The notes under the pieces were generated by a model that made no database searches, was not told the origin of the DNA, and was given only the letters and a program-made list of their open reading frames with translations. A stretch of 22,180 nt of DNA from the NCBI GenBank assembly GCA_050694015.1, contig JBOGWY010000285.1:1-22180 (forward strand), read 5' to 3'. The DNA comes from JBOGWY01 sp050694015 (GTDB taxonomy: Bacteria; Actinomycetota; CADDZG01; WHSQ01). Positions 6,755-14,832 of the stretch are shown here, one piece after another. The position numbers were made by a program, and so were the translations under genes. Within the stretch, counting starts at the first letter, position 1. The number at the start of each line of letters is the position of its first letter.

Positions 6755-8248
6755 CTACCGATCGGGGCAGATCGCGTCCCCCTCGAAGACGTTCAAGGCC
6801 CATCTCAGATGCGGTGAGAACCTCGCGCGACGCGGCGTGAAGTCACCGTGTGAGAGCGCGTCGAGCAAGCCCCCGGTCGACCCCGGGTCCAGCAGGACTT
6901 GACACGATGGGTCGAGGAATCGATCGGCTTCGTCGGCGATGTCAACGACCGGGCTGGTGACCGGCGGGAGGGTCGCGGTGGGCGTCACCGTCGGTGTCGG
7001 CGAGAACGTCTCCGTTGGTGTCGGCGTCGGGTACGGCGCCGGTTCGATCTCGTCGGAGTCGGTCTCTGCCAGCACTAGGAGCGCCGATCCGACCGCTCGT
7101 TCGTATCCTCCCGACGGCCGGTTCACGATGCGACCGTTCACGACCATGGTCGTCGATCCACCACCATCCAGATTGAGCGCGTCGGTAGCGCCCAGGTAAC
7201 GGAAGAGATCCGCGAATTCGCGCAGGGTCATCCCGCGCGAGTACCCGGGACGCCGACCGTCGACCGTCACGAGCAGGACGGTTCCGTTGGCGGTCACGCC
7301 TACCCCCGTACGAGGGTTACGACCGCAGAAATAGCTCGACGAACACTCACCGATCGAGTACCGCCCGTTCTCGAGAAGCGTCGGATTCCCACCGATCGTG
7401 TCCATGATGCCGACGCGGCGGAGGGACCAACCGTAGGTCACCGTCTCGCCCTCGAGCAGCGACGCTTGCATCAGCGCGCCGTTCGCGCTGCCCCACGGCG
7501 CCGTCACCACGACCCCCCCACGACGTGCGAGCGGTCGCCACCGGCACACGATCCGGTGCACGTAGTAGTTGCGCGTGAGGCCGTCCATCGTGGGTGTCCA
7601 CACGTTGGTGCCGTCGGGACGAAGCCGGGCCGCACAAGAGTCGCGGGGCGGCTTGAAGTCATCCTGGCCGGCCCGGGTCCACACCGAAAACCCGTCCTGG
7701 TCGGGAACCACAGGGTTCACCGCCGCGAGGTTCCAACTTTCGCCGGTGTCCGTCTGTGTCAGCCACGTGTGCAGCCGGTTGTGACGGATACGGATGTCTT
7801 GTTCGTCGCGCGAGATCGAGAAGTTGCGGCCCCAGATCAACGGCGACGTCTTGAGGAGGCCGTCCTCGGCGAACGCGTTGACCGGCCGCCCTGCGCCGTT
7901 GTCGCTCGGACGAAGGGTGAAGTCCCCGTTGATCGCCGCGACGGCCCCATGCCGTCGTGCCATGGCACTCGTCGTCTCATGTCCCGGCAGGACGTTGTTG
8001 GCCAGAGCGACATCGATCACCGGCGACCCTTGAGGGTCGACCCGGAGGACCCTGATACGGTTCGGCCCCCGGCGGTCGTAGATGCGTTGCATCCGGACGC
8101 CCGGGCGCACACGGGCCGTCGCCACCCGGTAACGGGAGCGAGCCTCGAGAGGAGCAGGGGCAGATACGGCAGCCGCGCCCACGACCATGAGCAGCGCCCA
8201 CAGCGATGCGAAAACGCGGATCGTCCGTCGTGCGCTAGTCCCCCCCAT
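6755..8248 (-). CDS. Secreted phosphodiester glycosidase family protein (NAGPA-like)
   Basis: 497-residue exported protein. A signal peptide (residues 1-~36: basic start, hydrophobic 11-30, cleavage near LEARS) leads to a phosphodiester glycosidase (NAGPA) domain at about 45-395. Family hallmarks are AINGDF (105-110), DTIGGNPTLLENG, VTVDGRRPGYSRGMTLREFA, ALNLDGGGSTTMVVNG (357-372) and the closing ERAVGSALLV. The founding enzyme removes GlcNAc from a phosphodiester; bacterial members are thought to act on exopolysaccharide or cell-wall glycopolymers. Residues ~401-430 are a Pro/Thr-rich linker of PTPT type, followed by a ~65-residue tail with two cysteines that I do not recognise. Start ATG at 8248; TACGGT, a possible -10 box, ends 9 nt upstream. 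Divergent from the DUF3048 pair. The substrate cannot be told from sequence. Confidence 0.9.
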   Translation of the reverse strand: MGGTSARRTIRVFASLWALLMVVGAAAVSAPAPLEARSRYRVATARVRPGVRMQRIYDRRGPNRIRVLRVDPQGSPVIDVALANNVLPGHETTSAMARRHGAVAAINGDFTLRPSDNGAGRPVNAFAEDGLLKTSPLIWGRNFSISRDEQDIRIRHNRLHTWLTQTDTGESWNLAAVNPVVPDQDGFSVWTRAGQDDFKPPRDSCAARLRPDGTNVWTPTMDGLTRNYYVHRIVCRWRPLARRGGVVVTAPWGSANGALMQASLLEGETVTYGWSLRRVGIMDTIGGNPTLLENGRYSIGECSSSYFCGRNPRTGVGVTANGTVLLVTVDGRRPGYSRGMTLREFADLFRYLGATDALNLDGGGSTTMVVNGRIVNRPSGGYERAVGSALLVLAETDSDEIEPAPYPTPTPTETFSPTPTVTPTATLPPVTSPVVDIADEADRFLDPSCQVLLDPGSTGGLLDALSHGDFTPRRARFSPHLRWALNVFEGDAICPDR

Positions 8249-8491
8249 ACCCGAGGCACCGTAACAAAGTCGCGAATTAACCCTTTCTGCACCCCGCCGG
8301 GGTCTGGATTTCCCCGGTCGATACGCGGCTCCGTGTTAGCGTCGAACGGCGCCCTTCCGGGGGTGCGCTTTCGCGTCAGAAAGCGGAACGCGACGCCGGT
8401 GGGACCCCGGCGCTTCCCACCGTGACCCCGCCCCGGCGCATCTATCTGCGGCCTTTCACGTCCCGAAGCGGGCAAGGAGCTTGAGAGAACG
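8249..8491. promoter_or_regulatory. Divergent intergenic region rich in hairpins
   Basis: 243 bp between the glycosidase gene (leftward) and the DUF3048 pair (rightward), with no convincing ORF. Perfect inverted repeats: ACCCC-GCC-GGGGT (8291-8303); CCGGGG...CCCCGG (8297-8317), which shares bases with it; CGCTTTC-GCGTCA-GAAAGCG (8366-8385); CGGTGGGA...TCCCACCG (8397-8422), which competes with CGCCGG...CCGGCG (8394-8412). Weak promoter candidates are TACGGT on the minus strand (8258-8263) and TAGCGT on the plus strand (8337-8342), neither with a clear -35 box. AAGGAG at 8474-8479 is the ribosome binding site of the first DUF3048 gene. The overlapping stems suggest a structured leader, but I matched it to no known riboswitch. 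Confidence 0.5.
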
Positions 8492-9529
8492 ATGACTACG
8501 AAAACGAAACGGGGCCTGGCGATCGGCGCCGCCGTCCTGATCCTGGCGGGGGGTGCCTTCGTGGTGCTGAGCGGACGCACCGCCGAGATCCCGGGACTGA
8601 AGGAGTTCGCGGAACCCGCCACGTGCCCGCTGTCCGGGCTCGAGCCGGCGAACGAGGCACGCATCGATCGACCTGCGGTCGCGGTGAAGATCGAGAACAA
8701 CCCCGTCGCGTATCCACTCTCGGGACTCGAGGAAGCCGACCTCATCTACGAGGAGCAGGTCGAGGGCGGGCTTACGAGATTCATGGCGATGTATCACTGC
8801 AATGACGTGAGCAAGGCCGGGCCCGTGCGCAGCGCGCGCATCGTCGACCCGGCCATCATGTCTCCGATCACGCGCATCCTCGCGGCGGCCGGAGGCAACA
8901 AGCCGGTCCGCGACAACCTCGACGAATTCGACATCGTCGTGCTCGACGAGAACACGTCCAACGGGGCACTGAGCCGCGTCGAACGACCGGGGATCTCGTC
9001 GGAACACACCCTCTACGGCGACACGAAGTCGCTCCGACGCTTGGGCTCGAAAGAGTTCGACGACGTCCCTCCCGACGACCTCTTCACGTTCGGCGAACTC
9101 GAGGACGGCAAGAGCAAGAAGACGTCGCGGATAATCCTCGACTTCGGTAACTCGGATATCAGCTACGAATGGACCGACGGTCAGTGGTTCCGTTTCGACA
9201 GCCAGGAACCGCTCATGATGGAGAGCGGTGACCAGCTCGGCATCGACAACGTCCTCATCGAGGAACACACGATCAACCTGTCCGGGCTCAGCGACGTGCT
9301 CGGCACGCCGTCGCCGGAGATCGAAGACGTGACCGGCAACGGCCGGGCGATCCTGTTCCGCGACGGCCGGATGATCATGGGTCAGTGGTCGCGGGAGAGC
9401 GTCGACGACCCGGTTGTGTTCACCGATACCCGCGGTGAGCCTCTCGTGCTGGCGCCCGGACGGACCTTGATCGAACTGCTACCGAACCAGGAAGGCGACG
9501 TGAAGGGATCTTTCACCCGTGAGAAATAA
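8492..9529 (+). CDS. DUF3048 (YerB-like) envelope protein, paralogue 1
   Basis: 345 residues. A short basic start and one hydrophobic segment (about 8-27) make it a membrane-anchored or secreted protein; there is no Cys for lipidation. The rest matches the two-part DUF3048 family (Bacillus YerB and relatives), whose function is not established: CPLSGLEPANE, RPAVAVKIENNPVAYPLSGL, YEEQVEGGLTRFMAMYHC, GPVRSARIVDPAI and RVERPGISSEHTLYG in the N-terminal part; IDNVLIEEHTIN, ILFRDGRMIMGQWSR, DDPVVF and RTLIELLP in the C-terminal part. The repeated PVRSAR/YHC core resembles an enzyme or ligand pocket, which is inference. Start ATG at 8492, with AAGGAG 12 nt upstream (rather long spacing). It overlaps the next gene by 11 nt and is clearly its paralogue. 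Confidence 0.9.
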   Translation: MTTKTKRGLAIGAAVLILAGGAFVVLSGRTAEIPGLKEFAEPATCPLSGLEPANEARIDRPAVAVKIENNPVAYPLSGLEEADLIYEEQVEGGLTRFMAMYHCNDVSKAGPVRSARIVDPAIMSPITRILAAAGGNKPVRDNLDEFDIVVLDENTSNGALSRVERPGISSEHTLYGDTKSLRRLGSKEFDDVPPDDLFTFGELEDGKSKKTSRIILDFGNSDISYEWTDGQWFRFDSQEPLMMESGDQLGIDNVLIEEHTINLSGLSDVLGTPSPEIEDVTGNGRAILFRDGRMIMGQWSRESVDDPVVFTDTRGEPLVLAPGRTLIELLPNQEGDVKGSFTREK

Positions 9530-10553
9530 CCGCATCCTCGTTTCCGTTGTCGTGGCCGCGCTGCTCGTCCTCGGCGCGTGCGGCTCCGACGAACCCGAAG
9601 CCGCCACCGACGCAGTCCCGACGCCGACCGAGGAGCCGAAGTGTCCCCTCACCGGACTCGATGCACCCTCGACGGGTGAGGTCGATCGTCCCGCGATCGC
9701 GGTAAAGGTCGAGAACAACTCGGTCGCGTACCCGCTGTCGGGACTCGAGGACGCCGAGATCGTCTTCGAGGAGCTCGTCGAAGGCGGGTTGACCCGGCTC
9801 ATGGCCATCTACCACTGCACCGACAGCAAGAAGATCGGGCCGATACGTAGCGCACGGATCGTCGATCCCGCGATCCAGTCCCCCATCACGTTGATCCAGG
9901 CGAACGCCGGCGGCAATGCCATCGTGCGGAAGGCTCTCGACAAGGCCGACATCGTGACCATCGACGAGGATGCCGCCGGGAACGCGATGCGCCGCGTCGA
10001 GCGGCCCGGCATCTCGATGGAGCACACGCTGTACGGGAACAGCGTGGCACTGAGGAAGATCGGGCAGAAGAAATTCGACGAGCCGCCCGCTTCGGAACTG
10101 TTCACGTTCGGCGATCCCCCGGCAGGCGGCAAAAAGGTCAAGACGCTGACCCTGCACTTCTCCGCGGCCGGCAACATCGGCTACCGGTGGAACGGGAGCC
10201 AGTGGCTCCGCAGCGACGGCGGTGAGCCCTTGATGGCCGAGAGTGGAGGGCAGATCGCGGTCGACAACGTGATCATCGAGCAGCACACGATCAACTACTC
10301 ACGACAGATCGTCGATGCCGCCGGCAATCCGTCGGTGGACATCGCCGATGCGATCGGATCGGGGGCCGCGATCCTGTTCCGCGACGGCAAGATGTTCAGG
10401 GGCAAGTGGTCGCGCAAGACGCTCGACGATCCGGTCGTCTACACGACCAAGAGCGGCGAGCCTCTGGTGCTCAACCCGGGGGTCACGTGGATCGAACTGC
10501 TCCCGGACCAGAAGGGCGAACTGAAGGGCTCGTTCGAAACCAGCAAGAAATAG
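9519..10553 (+). CDS. DUF3048 (YerB-like) lipoprotein, paralogue 2
   Basis: 344 residues, collinear with the preceding gene over its full length and clearly a tandem duplicate (CPLTGLDAP, RPAIAVKVENNSVAYPLSGL, FEELVEGGLTRLMAIYHC, GPIRSARIVDPAI, RVERPGISMEHTLYG, VDNVIIEQHTINYS, ILFRDGKMFRGKWSR). Unlike paralogue 1 it has a lipoprotein signal peptide, LLVLGAC with Cys21, so the two copies are attached to the membrane differently. The GTG start at 9519 lies inside the upstream gene (11-nt overlap) and is supported by GAAGGGA 10 nt upstream and by the signal peptide beginning there. The residues between Cys21 and the domain (about 22-43) are acidic and Pro/Thr-rich, a typical tether. Its TAG stop is one base from the converging sulfotransferase stop. 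Confidence 0.9.
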   Translation: MRNNRILVSVVVAALLVLGACGSDEPEAATDAVPTPTEEPKCPLTGLDAPSTGEVDRPAIAVKVENNSVAYPLSGLEDAEIVFEELVEGGLTRLMAIYHCTDSKKIGPIRSARIVDPAIQSPITLIQANAGGNAIVRKALDKADIVTIDEDAAGNAMRRVERPGISMEHTLYGNSVALRKIGQKKFDEPPASELFTFGDPPAGGKKVKTLTLHFSAAGNIGYRWNGSQWLRSDGGEPLMAESGGQIAVDNVIIEQHTINYSRQIVDAAGNPSVDIADAIGSGAAILFRDGKMFRGKWSRKTLDDPVVYTTKSGEPLVLNPGVTWIELLPDQKGELKGSFETSKK

Positions 10554-10554
10554 T

Positions 10555-11478
10555 TCAGTCAAGTTCTGCTTCGGAGTAGAAGCGCGCCGCGATCGCGTCC
10601 GTCCCGGATCGGATCCGCTCGATCTCACCGGGAGTGAGCCGCGTCTTCCACGTCTCGCTCGCCGCGCGGCTGTCGCGTTTGACGCTGCCGTGGCGCCACG
10701 TCGGGACGTCTTTGCGGTTGTTGCCCCTGCTGTAGGACGCGATCTCCCGCGCCACCGCCTCGCTCCACGTCAGACCCAACTTCTCGTAGAGACTCTCGAA
10801 CCGCGGGACGGGGTCGGCCGCAAGGTCCTCGTGGCGGACGAACGACCATCCTGGATGTCTCTCTCGCAGCCGGGCGATCACGTGATGGAGCGCGTTCCAC
10901 AAGACGATCCCCTGCTCGATCACGTCGACGTCGGTGTCCCGGCACCTGCGCATGTCCTCCTCGAACGGCCCGAGCCAGTCGCGCATCAGCAAGTCTTGAG
11001 CGAGAACGGTCTTGAACTTGAACTGCCAGTTGAGCCGCTTGATGCTGCCTATGAACGCCGCGGGTCGCCTGACCATGACGACGATGCCTGCGCCGTACCG
11101 TCGTTCCAGCCACTCGGACGAGAAGAGCGCGAACGGGTCCTTGAATAGCGGGCGCGGCTGCTTGACGCGGAGGGGAACGCTGCGTGCCAGCTCGGTGACG
11201 AAGATGCCCGCGTGCTCGATGCGCCGCAGCCGCCGGAGGTTGGCGGCCACGGGATAACGGAAGCGAAGGAGATCGGAGAACGACCTCGCCAGCTCGGCCT
11301 CGTTGGTTTCCGTGATGTACACGTACCAGAACGGCACCGGATAGCGGCTCCAGTTCGGACGCCGCACCGGGTTCAACGGTTCGTGGATGTAGCCCGCCTC
11401 GCCCGACGCTGCCAGCATCCGGCCCACCCACGTTGTTCCCGATCGGTGCGAACCCGTTACGACGATCGGCTCGCTCAC
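10555..11478 (-). CDS. Sulfotransferase family protein (PAPS-dependent)
   Basis: 307 residues, cytosolic by appearance. The N-terminal VVTGSHRSGTTWVGRML is the 5'-phosphosulfate-binding loop for the donor PAPS, and VVMVRRPAAFIGSIKRLNW is the 3'-phosphate-binding segment, with Arg-Arg-Pro in place of the usual Arg-Asp-Pro. The C-terminal half (RHEDLAADPVPRFESLYEKLGL...) follows the general sulfotransferase pattern. The acceptor is unknown; a lipid, polysaccharide or other envelope component fits the neighbours. The frame is open to 11748, but the GTG at 11478 is chosen: it overlaps the murJ stop as GTGA, has AAGGAAGG just upstream and starts right before the PAPS loop. Last gene of the yajC/secDF/apt/murJ run. 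Confidence 0.88.
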   Translation of the reverse strand: MSEPIVVTGSHRSGTTWVGRMLAASGEAGYIHEPLNPVRRPNWSRYPVPFWYVYITETNEAELARSFSDLLRFRYPVAANLRRLRRIEHAGIFVTELARSVPLRVKQPRPLFKDPFALFSSEWLERRYGAGIVVMVRRPAAFIGSIKRLNWQFKFKTVLAQDLLMRDWLGPFEEDMRRCRDTDVDVIEQGIVLWNALHHVIARLRERHPGWSFVRHEDLAADPVPRFESLYEKLGLTWSEAVAREIASYSRGNNRKDVPTWRHGSVKRDSRAASETWKTRLTPGEIERIRSGTDAIAARFYSEAELD

Positions 11479-13091
11479 GTTTCCTTCCTTCGTCGCGTGA
11501 CGATGCTGCGCACGAACGCGAGTTCCGGCACGTTCACCGCCCGAGCCGCAAGCAGGTATGCCGCCGCTCCGAACACGACGAGGGTCGTCAGCACGGCGAC
11601 CTGGACGAGGAAGCTCTCCTCCAACGAGAAGGACGAGGTCGCATACAGCCCTCCCGTCACCACCGCGGCCATCGCCGATGTCGCAACGGTGATCCTCACG
11701 ATGGAACCCGCGATGCGCACGCCGTCGATGCCCCCAAGTCGTCGCCACATGGCGACGCCGAGAACGACGACGCCCACCGTGTTGGCTACGGCCTGTGCCC
11801 CTGCTATGCCTCGCACCTCGAACGCGGCGAACAGCGGCACGGCGAGCGCGATGTTCACGACGACGACCACACAGTTCACCCAGAAGGGGGTCTTGGTGTC
11901 CTGCATCGCGTAGAAGGACCGGACCAACAGCTGGAATATCGCGAACTGAACCAGCCCGAGGACGAAGAGCCCCAGGATGTCCGTGACCAGCGCGGTCGAC
12001 GTCGCGGTCGCCAAGCCGTGCTCGAGCAGGACGATGACGATCAACTCCCCCAGCAAGAGGTATCCGACGGCCGCGGGCACCATCAGGAAGATCGTCGAGC
12101 GGATGCCGACCGAAAGCTGCTCACGGAAATCGTCCCAGCGTTCGTTCGTCGCGTGTTGGCTCAGGGACGGCACGAGCGCGGTCGTTATCGACAGCACGAA
12201 TAGACCCATCGGCATGATGTAGAACGTGAACGCCGCGATGTACGCCGAATAGCCACCCTGCTGCCGGTTCGCGAGCCACTGGATGACGATGTAACCCGCC
12301 TGGTTCGCGATCACGAACCCGATCACGAACACGGCCAGGCGAGCGAGCTTCTTGACCGCTGGGTGCCTGAGCTTCGTCGTGAGCCGAAGCCGGCCGAGGC
12401 GTTTCAGGTACGGGAACAGCAACAAGCCCATCGGGGCAACGCTTGCGGTCGTTCCGAGGCCGATCACGAGCAACTGGTTCTGGGTGATCGTCTGTAGGGT
12501 CACCGCGCCGTACGCCTGATGGAAATACACCAGCACCGCTATCAGCACGAGGTTGTTGACGATCGGCGTCCACATAGGCGGGCCGAAACGCTTGTGCGCG
12601 TTCATGATCCCGGCCCCCACGAAATAGATCCCGTACAACACGACCTGCGGCAGGAACAGCCGCAGCAGGAACGTGATCGCGTCGCGCTGCAGAGCTTGAT
12701 CCCCTCCCTCGAGACGGCCGGCGTAGAACCCGGCGATCGCGGGAGCCGCGATGATGCCGATCACCGCGATCACCGACAGCCCGATCAAGGAGATCGTGAG
12801 GATCGCGCTGATCACTTCCCACGCTCGCTCCCGTTTCTCCTTCTCGAGAAGCTCGACGAAGAGGGGCACGAATATCGACGTGACGACACCTCCGAGAACG
12901 AGCTCGTAGATGATGTTCGGGACGGTGTTCGCGAGGTTGTAGGTGTCGGGGAGCCGAGACTCCGCGATACCCAGCGTTGCCGCCATCGCCGTGAGGCGCA
13001 CCACACCGGTCACACGCGACAGAACCGTCCCCGCGGTCATGACCGCCGTCGAGCGCGCGAGGGAAGGAGAAGTTGTTCCTTCCTCCTCCAT
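11475..13091 (-). CDS. murJ: Lipid II flippase MurJ/MviN family membrane protein
   Basis: 538 residues, almost entirely hydrophobic helices, matching the MurJ/MviN family (MOP superfamily, normally ~14 membrane segments) that flips the peptidoglycan precursor lipid II. Family signs are the start STAVMTAGTVLSRVTGVVR, the segment LPDTYNLANTVPNIIYELVLGGVVTSIFVPLFVE in loops 1-2, FYAMQDTKTPFWVN and the repeated GTTASVAPM/GIAGAQAVA loops. It lacks the long C-terminal kinase-like extension of mycobacterial MviN. The ATG at 13091 overlaps the apt stop as TGATG, and its own stop overlaps the sulfotransferase GTG as GTGA. A flippase of the same family for another lipid-linked glycan is possible and would fit the adjoining sulfotransferase; which of the two roles it has is not decidable here. 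Confidence 0.88.
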   Translation of the reverse strand: MEEEGTTSPSLARSTAVMTAGTVLSRVTGVVRLTAMAATLGIAESRLPDTYNLANTVPNIIYELVLGGVVTSIFVPLFVELLEKEKRERAWEVISAILTISLIGLSVIAVIGIIAAPAIAGFYAGRLEGGDQALQRDAITFLLRLFLPQVVLYGIYFVGAGIMNAHKRFGPPMWTPIVNNLVLIAVLVYFHQAYGAVTLQTITQNQLLVIGLGTTASVAPMGLLLFPYLKRLGRLRLTTKLRHPAVKKLARLAVFVIGFVIANQAGYIVIQWLANRQQGGYSAYIAAFTFYIMPMGLFVLSITTALVPSLSQHATNERWDDFREQLSVGIRSTIFLMVPAAVGYLLLGELIVIVLLEHGLATATSTALVTDILGLFVLGLVQFAIFQLLVRSFYAMQDTKTPFWVNCVVVVVNIALAVPLFAAFEVRGIAGAQAVANTVGVVVLGVAMWRRLGGIDGVRIAGSIVRITVATSAMAAVVTGGLYATSSFSLEESFLVQVAVLTTLVVFGAAAYLLAARAVNVPELAFVRSIVTRRRKET

Positions 13092-13624
13092 CAGTACGTG
13101 ATCAGACTGAAGAGCTCGTAGTCGGTCAGCTTCTCGCGACCCTTGAGGAACGACAGTTCCATGATCATTGCGATGCCCGCGACCTTGCCTCCGCATCGTT
13201 CCGTCAGACGCGCGGTGGCACGCGCCGTACCACCCGTCGCGAGGACGTCATCGACGATGAGGATCCTCTCCCCCGGCTCGATCGCGTCGCGGTGGATCTC
13301 GAGATAATCGTCCCCGTACTCGAGGGTGTAGCTCTCTGTCTCCACCTCCCACGGCAACTTGCCTTTCTTGCGCACGGGGATCAGGCCGGCGGTGAATCGA
13401 TACGCGAGTGGGGCCGCGACCATGAAGCCGCGCGCCTCGATACCCAGCACCTTGTCGATCTCGTCGCTGTCGAACTGGTGCGCGATCGCATCGATCGTGT
13501 ACGTGAAGGCCTTCTTGTCCGCGAGCAGCGGCGTGATGTCCTTGAAGAGGACCCCCGGCTGAGGGAAGTCGGGGATATCGCGGATGTGTTCCTTGAGCCA
13601 CTCGTGGTTCGGCTCGAACGGCAT
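13091..13624 (-). CDS. apt: Adenine phosphoribosyltransferase
   Basis: 177-residue cytosolic enzyme that salvages adenine: adenine + PRPP gives AMP + PPi. The PRPP-binding motif ILIVDDVLATGGTARA (121-136) is intact. IRDIPDFPQPGVLFKDITPLL (15-35) and GIEARGFMVAAPLA are specific to Apt within the phosphoribosyltransferases. Length is usual. ATG at 13624 overlaps the secF stop (TGATG), and the apt stop overlaps the murJ ATG the same way. The place right after secF is standard in actinobacteria, where rel often follows; here murJ follows instead. Confidence 0.97.
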   Translation of the reverse strand: MPFEPNHEWLKEHIRDIPDFPQPGVLFKDITPLLADKKAFTYTIDAIAHQFDSDEIDKVLGIEARGFMVAAPLAYRFTAGLIPVRKKGKLPWEVETESYTLEYGDDYLEIHRDAIEPGERILIVDDVLATGGTARATARLTERCGGKVAGIAMIMELSFLKGREKLTDYELFSLITY

Positions 13625-14832
13625 CAGCGCCTCTTTCTGCGCTTCGCCTTCTTGCTACCCGCGCGCGCTCTGCTCGGGGGCTTCGACGTCTGCCGCACCG
13701 ACGGTGCACTACCGGTCACGGTCCCCGCCGTGGTCGTTGTATCGGCGCCGTCCCCGGACGCCTCGTCGGGCTGGGCCTTGGTCGCATCACGCTTCGCGTT
13801 CGCGAGGACCTTCGCCTTGATGTTCTGGTAGCGCGGCTCCCGCTCCTTCAGCAACGACAGGATGGGGGTCGCCAGGAAGATCGACGAGTACGCACCGACA
13901 AGCAGACCGACGAAGAGCGCGAGGGCGAGATCGGCCAGCGTTCCGGCCCCGGCCAGACCCGAACCCACGAAAAGCAGCGCGCCGACCGGCAGGATCGTCG
14001 ACAGTGTCGTGTTGAGGCTGCGCATGAACACCGTGTTCAGTGCCTTGTTGGCCGCATCCGCGTACGTCATCTTCGCTGTGGCCGCGAAGAGACGCGTATC
14101 CTCTTCGACCTTGTCGAACACAACGACGGTGTCGTACAGGGAGTAACCGAGGATCGTGAGGATCGCGATCACCGTCGATGGGGTGACCTCGAAGCCGGCG
14201 ATGGCGTAGACGCCGGCGGTGATCGTGAGGTCGTGGAGCAGGGCGGTCATGGCGCCGACGGCCATCTTCCATTCGAAGCGCCACGAGATGAACGCCGTGA
14301 TCCCGAGCAGGAAGATCAGCAACGCCTTGATGGCTTTGCTCGTGATCTCGCCACCCCACGTTCGCCCGATGCGTTCCGTCGGGCTCTCGGCGATCGAGGC
14401 TCCGGTGATCCCGCGCACTTCGTCGGCGACCGCTTCCTGGGACTCGGCCTCACCCACGGCGCTCGTCTGGACGATCACGCTGCGGGTGCCGTCCTCGGCT
14501 TCTGCGACCTGGATCTGTGCATCGGCGGCACCGAGCGGCTCGAGCGACTCGCGGACCTCCGCGATGATGTCGAGCTCTGAAAGCTCGGCAAGCTCGCTGG
14601 AGTCCCGGATCGGGGCCTCGACGGCGATGCCGCCCTTGAACTCGATCCCGCAGCTCAAGCCGCGGAAGAAGCCCGGAAGAGGCGGAGCGCAGGATGACGG
14701 AGCCGTACGCCCCGCGATCGCGGCAAGACTGATCAGGACGAGCCCGGCGGAGATGAGGAACCAGATCTTGCGTTTGCCGATGAAGTCGATCTTGGTTTCG
14801 CCCTCGTAGAACTTGCGCAGGATGCCGCTCAC
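13624..14832 (-). CDS. secF: Protein translocase subunit SecF
   Basis: 402-residue RND-type membrane protein that, with SecD, pulls preproteins through SecYEG using the proton motive force. First membrane segment at about 25-45, then a periplasmic-type P1 domain with GIEFKGGIAVE; five more membrane segments follow. The SecF signatures are DLTITAGVYAIAGFEV, TILGYSLYDTVVVFDKVEED and RSLNTTLSTILPV. The last ~65 residues are a hydrophilic, Thr/Ser-rich tail ending in a cluster of Lys and Arg (KKAKRRKRR), probably cytoplasmic and perhaps RNA- or lipid-contacting. The GTG start at 14832 overlaps the secD stop as GTGA. Confidence 0.97.
   Translation of the reverse strand: MSGILRKFYEGETKIDFIGKRKIWFLISAGLVLISLAAIAGRTAPSSCAPPLPGFFRGLSCGIEFKGGIAVEAPIRDSSELAELSELDIIAEVRESLEPLGAADAQIQVAEAEDGTRSVIVQTSAVGEAESQEAVADEVRGITGASIAESPTERIGRTWGGEITSKAIKALLIFLLGITAFISWRFEWKMAVGAMTALLHDLTITAGVYAIAGFEVTPSTVIAILTILGYSLYDTVVVFDKVEEDTRLFAATAKMTYADAANKALNTVFMRSLNTTLSTILPVGALLFVGSGLAGAGTLADLALALFVGLLVGAYSSIFLATPILSLLKEREPRYQNIKAKVLANAKRDATKAQPDEASGDGADTTTTAGTVTGSAPSVRQTSKPPSRARAGSKKAKRRKRR

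Noticed and set aside
7466..8425. 319-codon plus-strand open frame opposite the glycosidase gene
   Set aside because: Low-complexity Arg/His/Val-rich shadow running into the intergenic region; the minus-strand gene is well supported.
8249..8491. Known riboswitch (for example the cyclic di-AMP class) upstream of the DUF3048 genes
   Set aside because: The GC stems are there, but I could not match the conserved loop sequences of any class I know.
11479..11748. Upstream extension of the sulfotransferase frame into murJ
   Set aside because: Shadow sequence; GTG at 11478 has a Shine-Dalgarno and sits right before the PAPS-binding loop.
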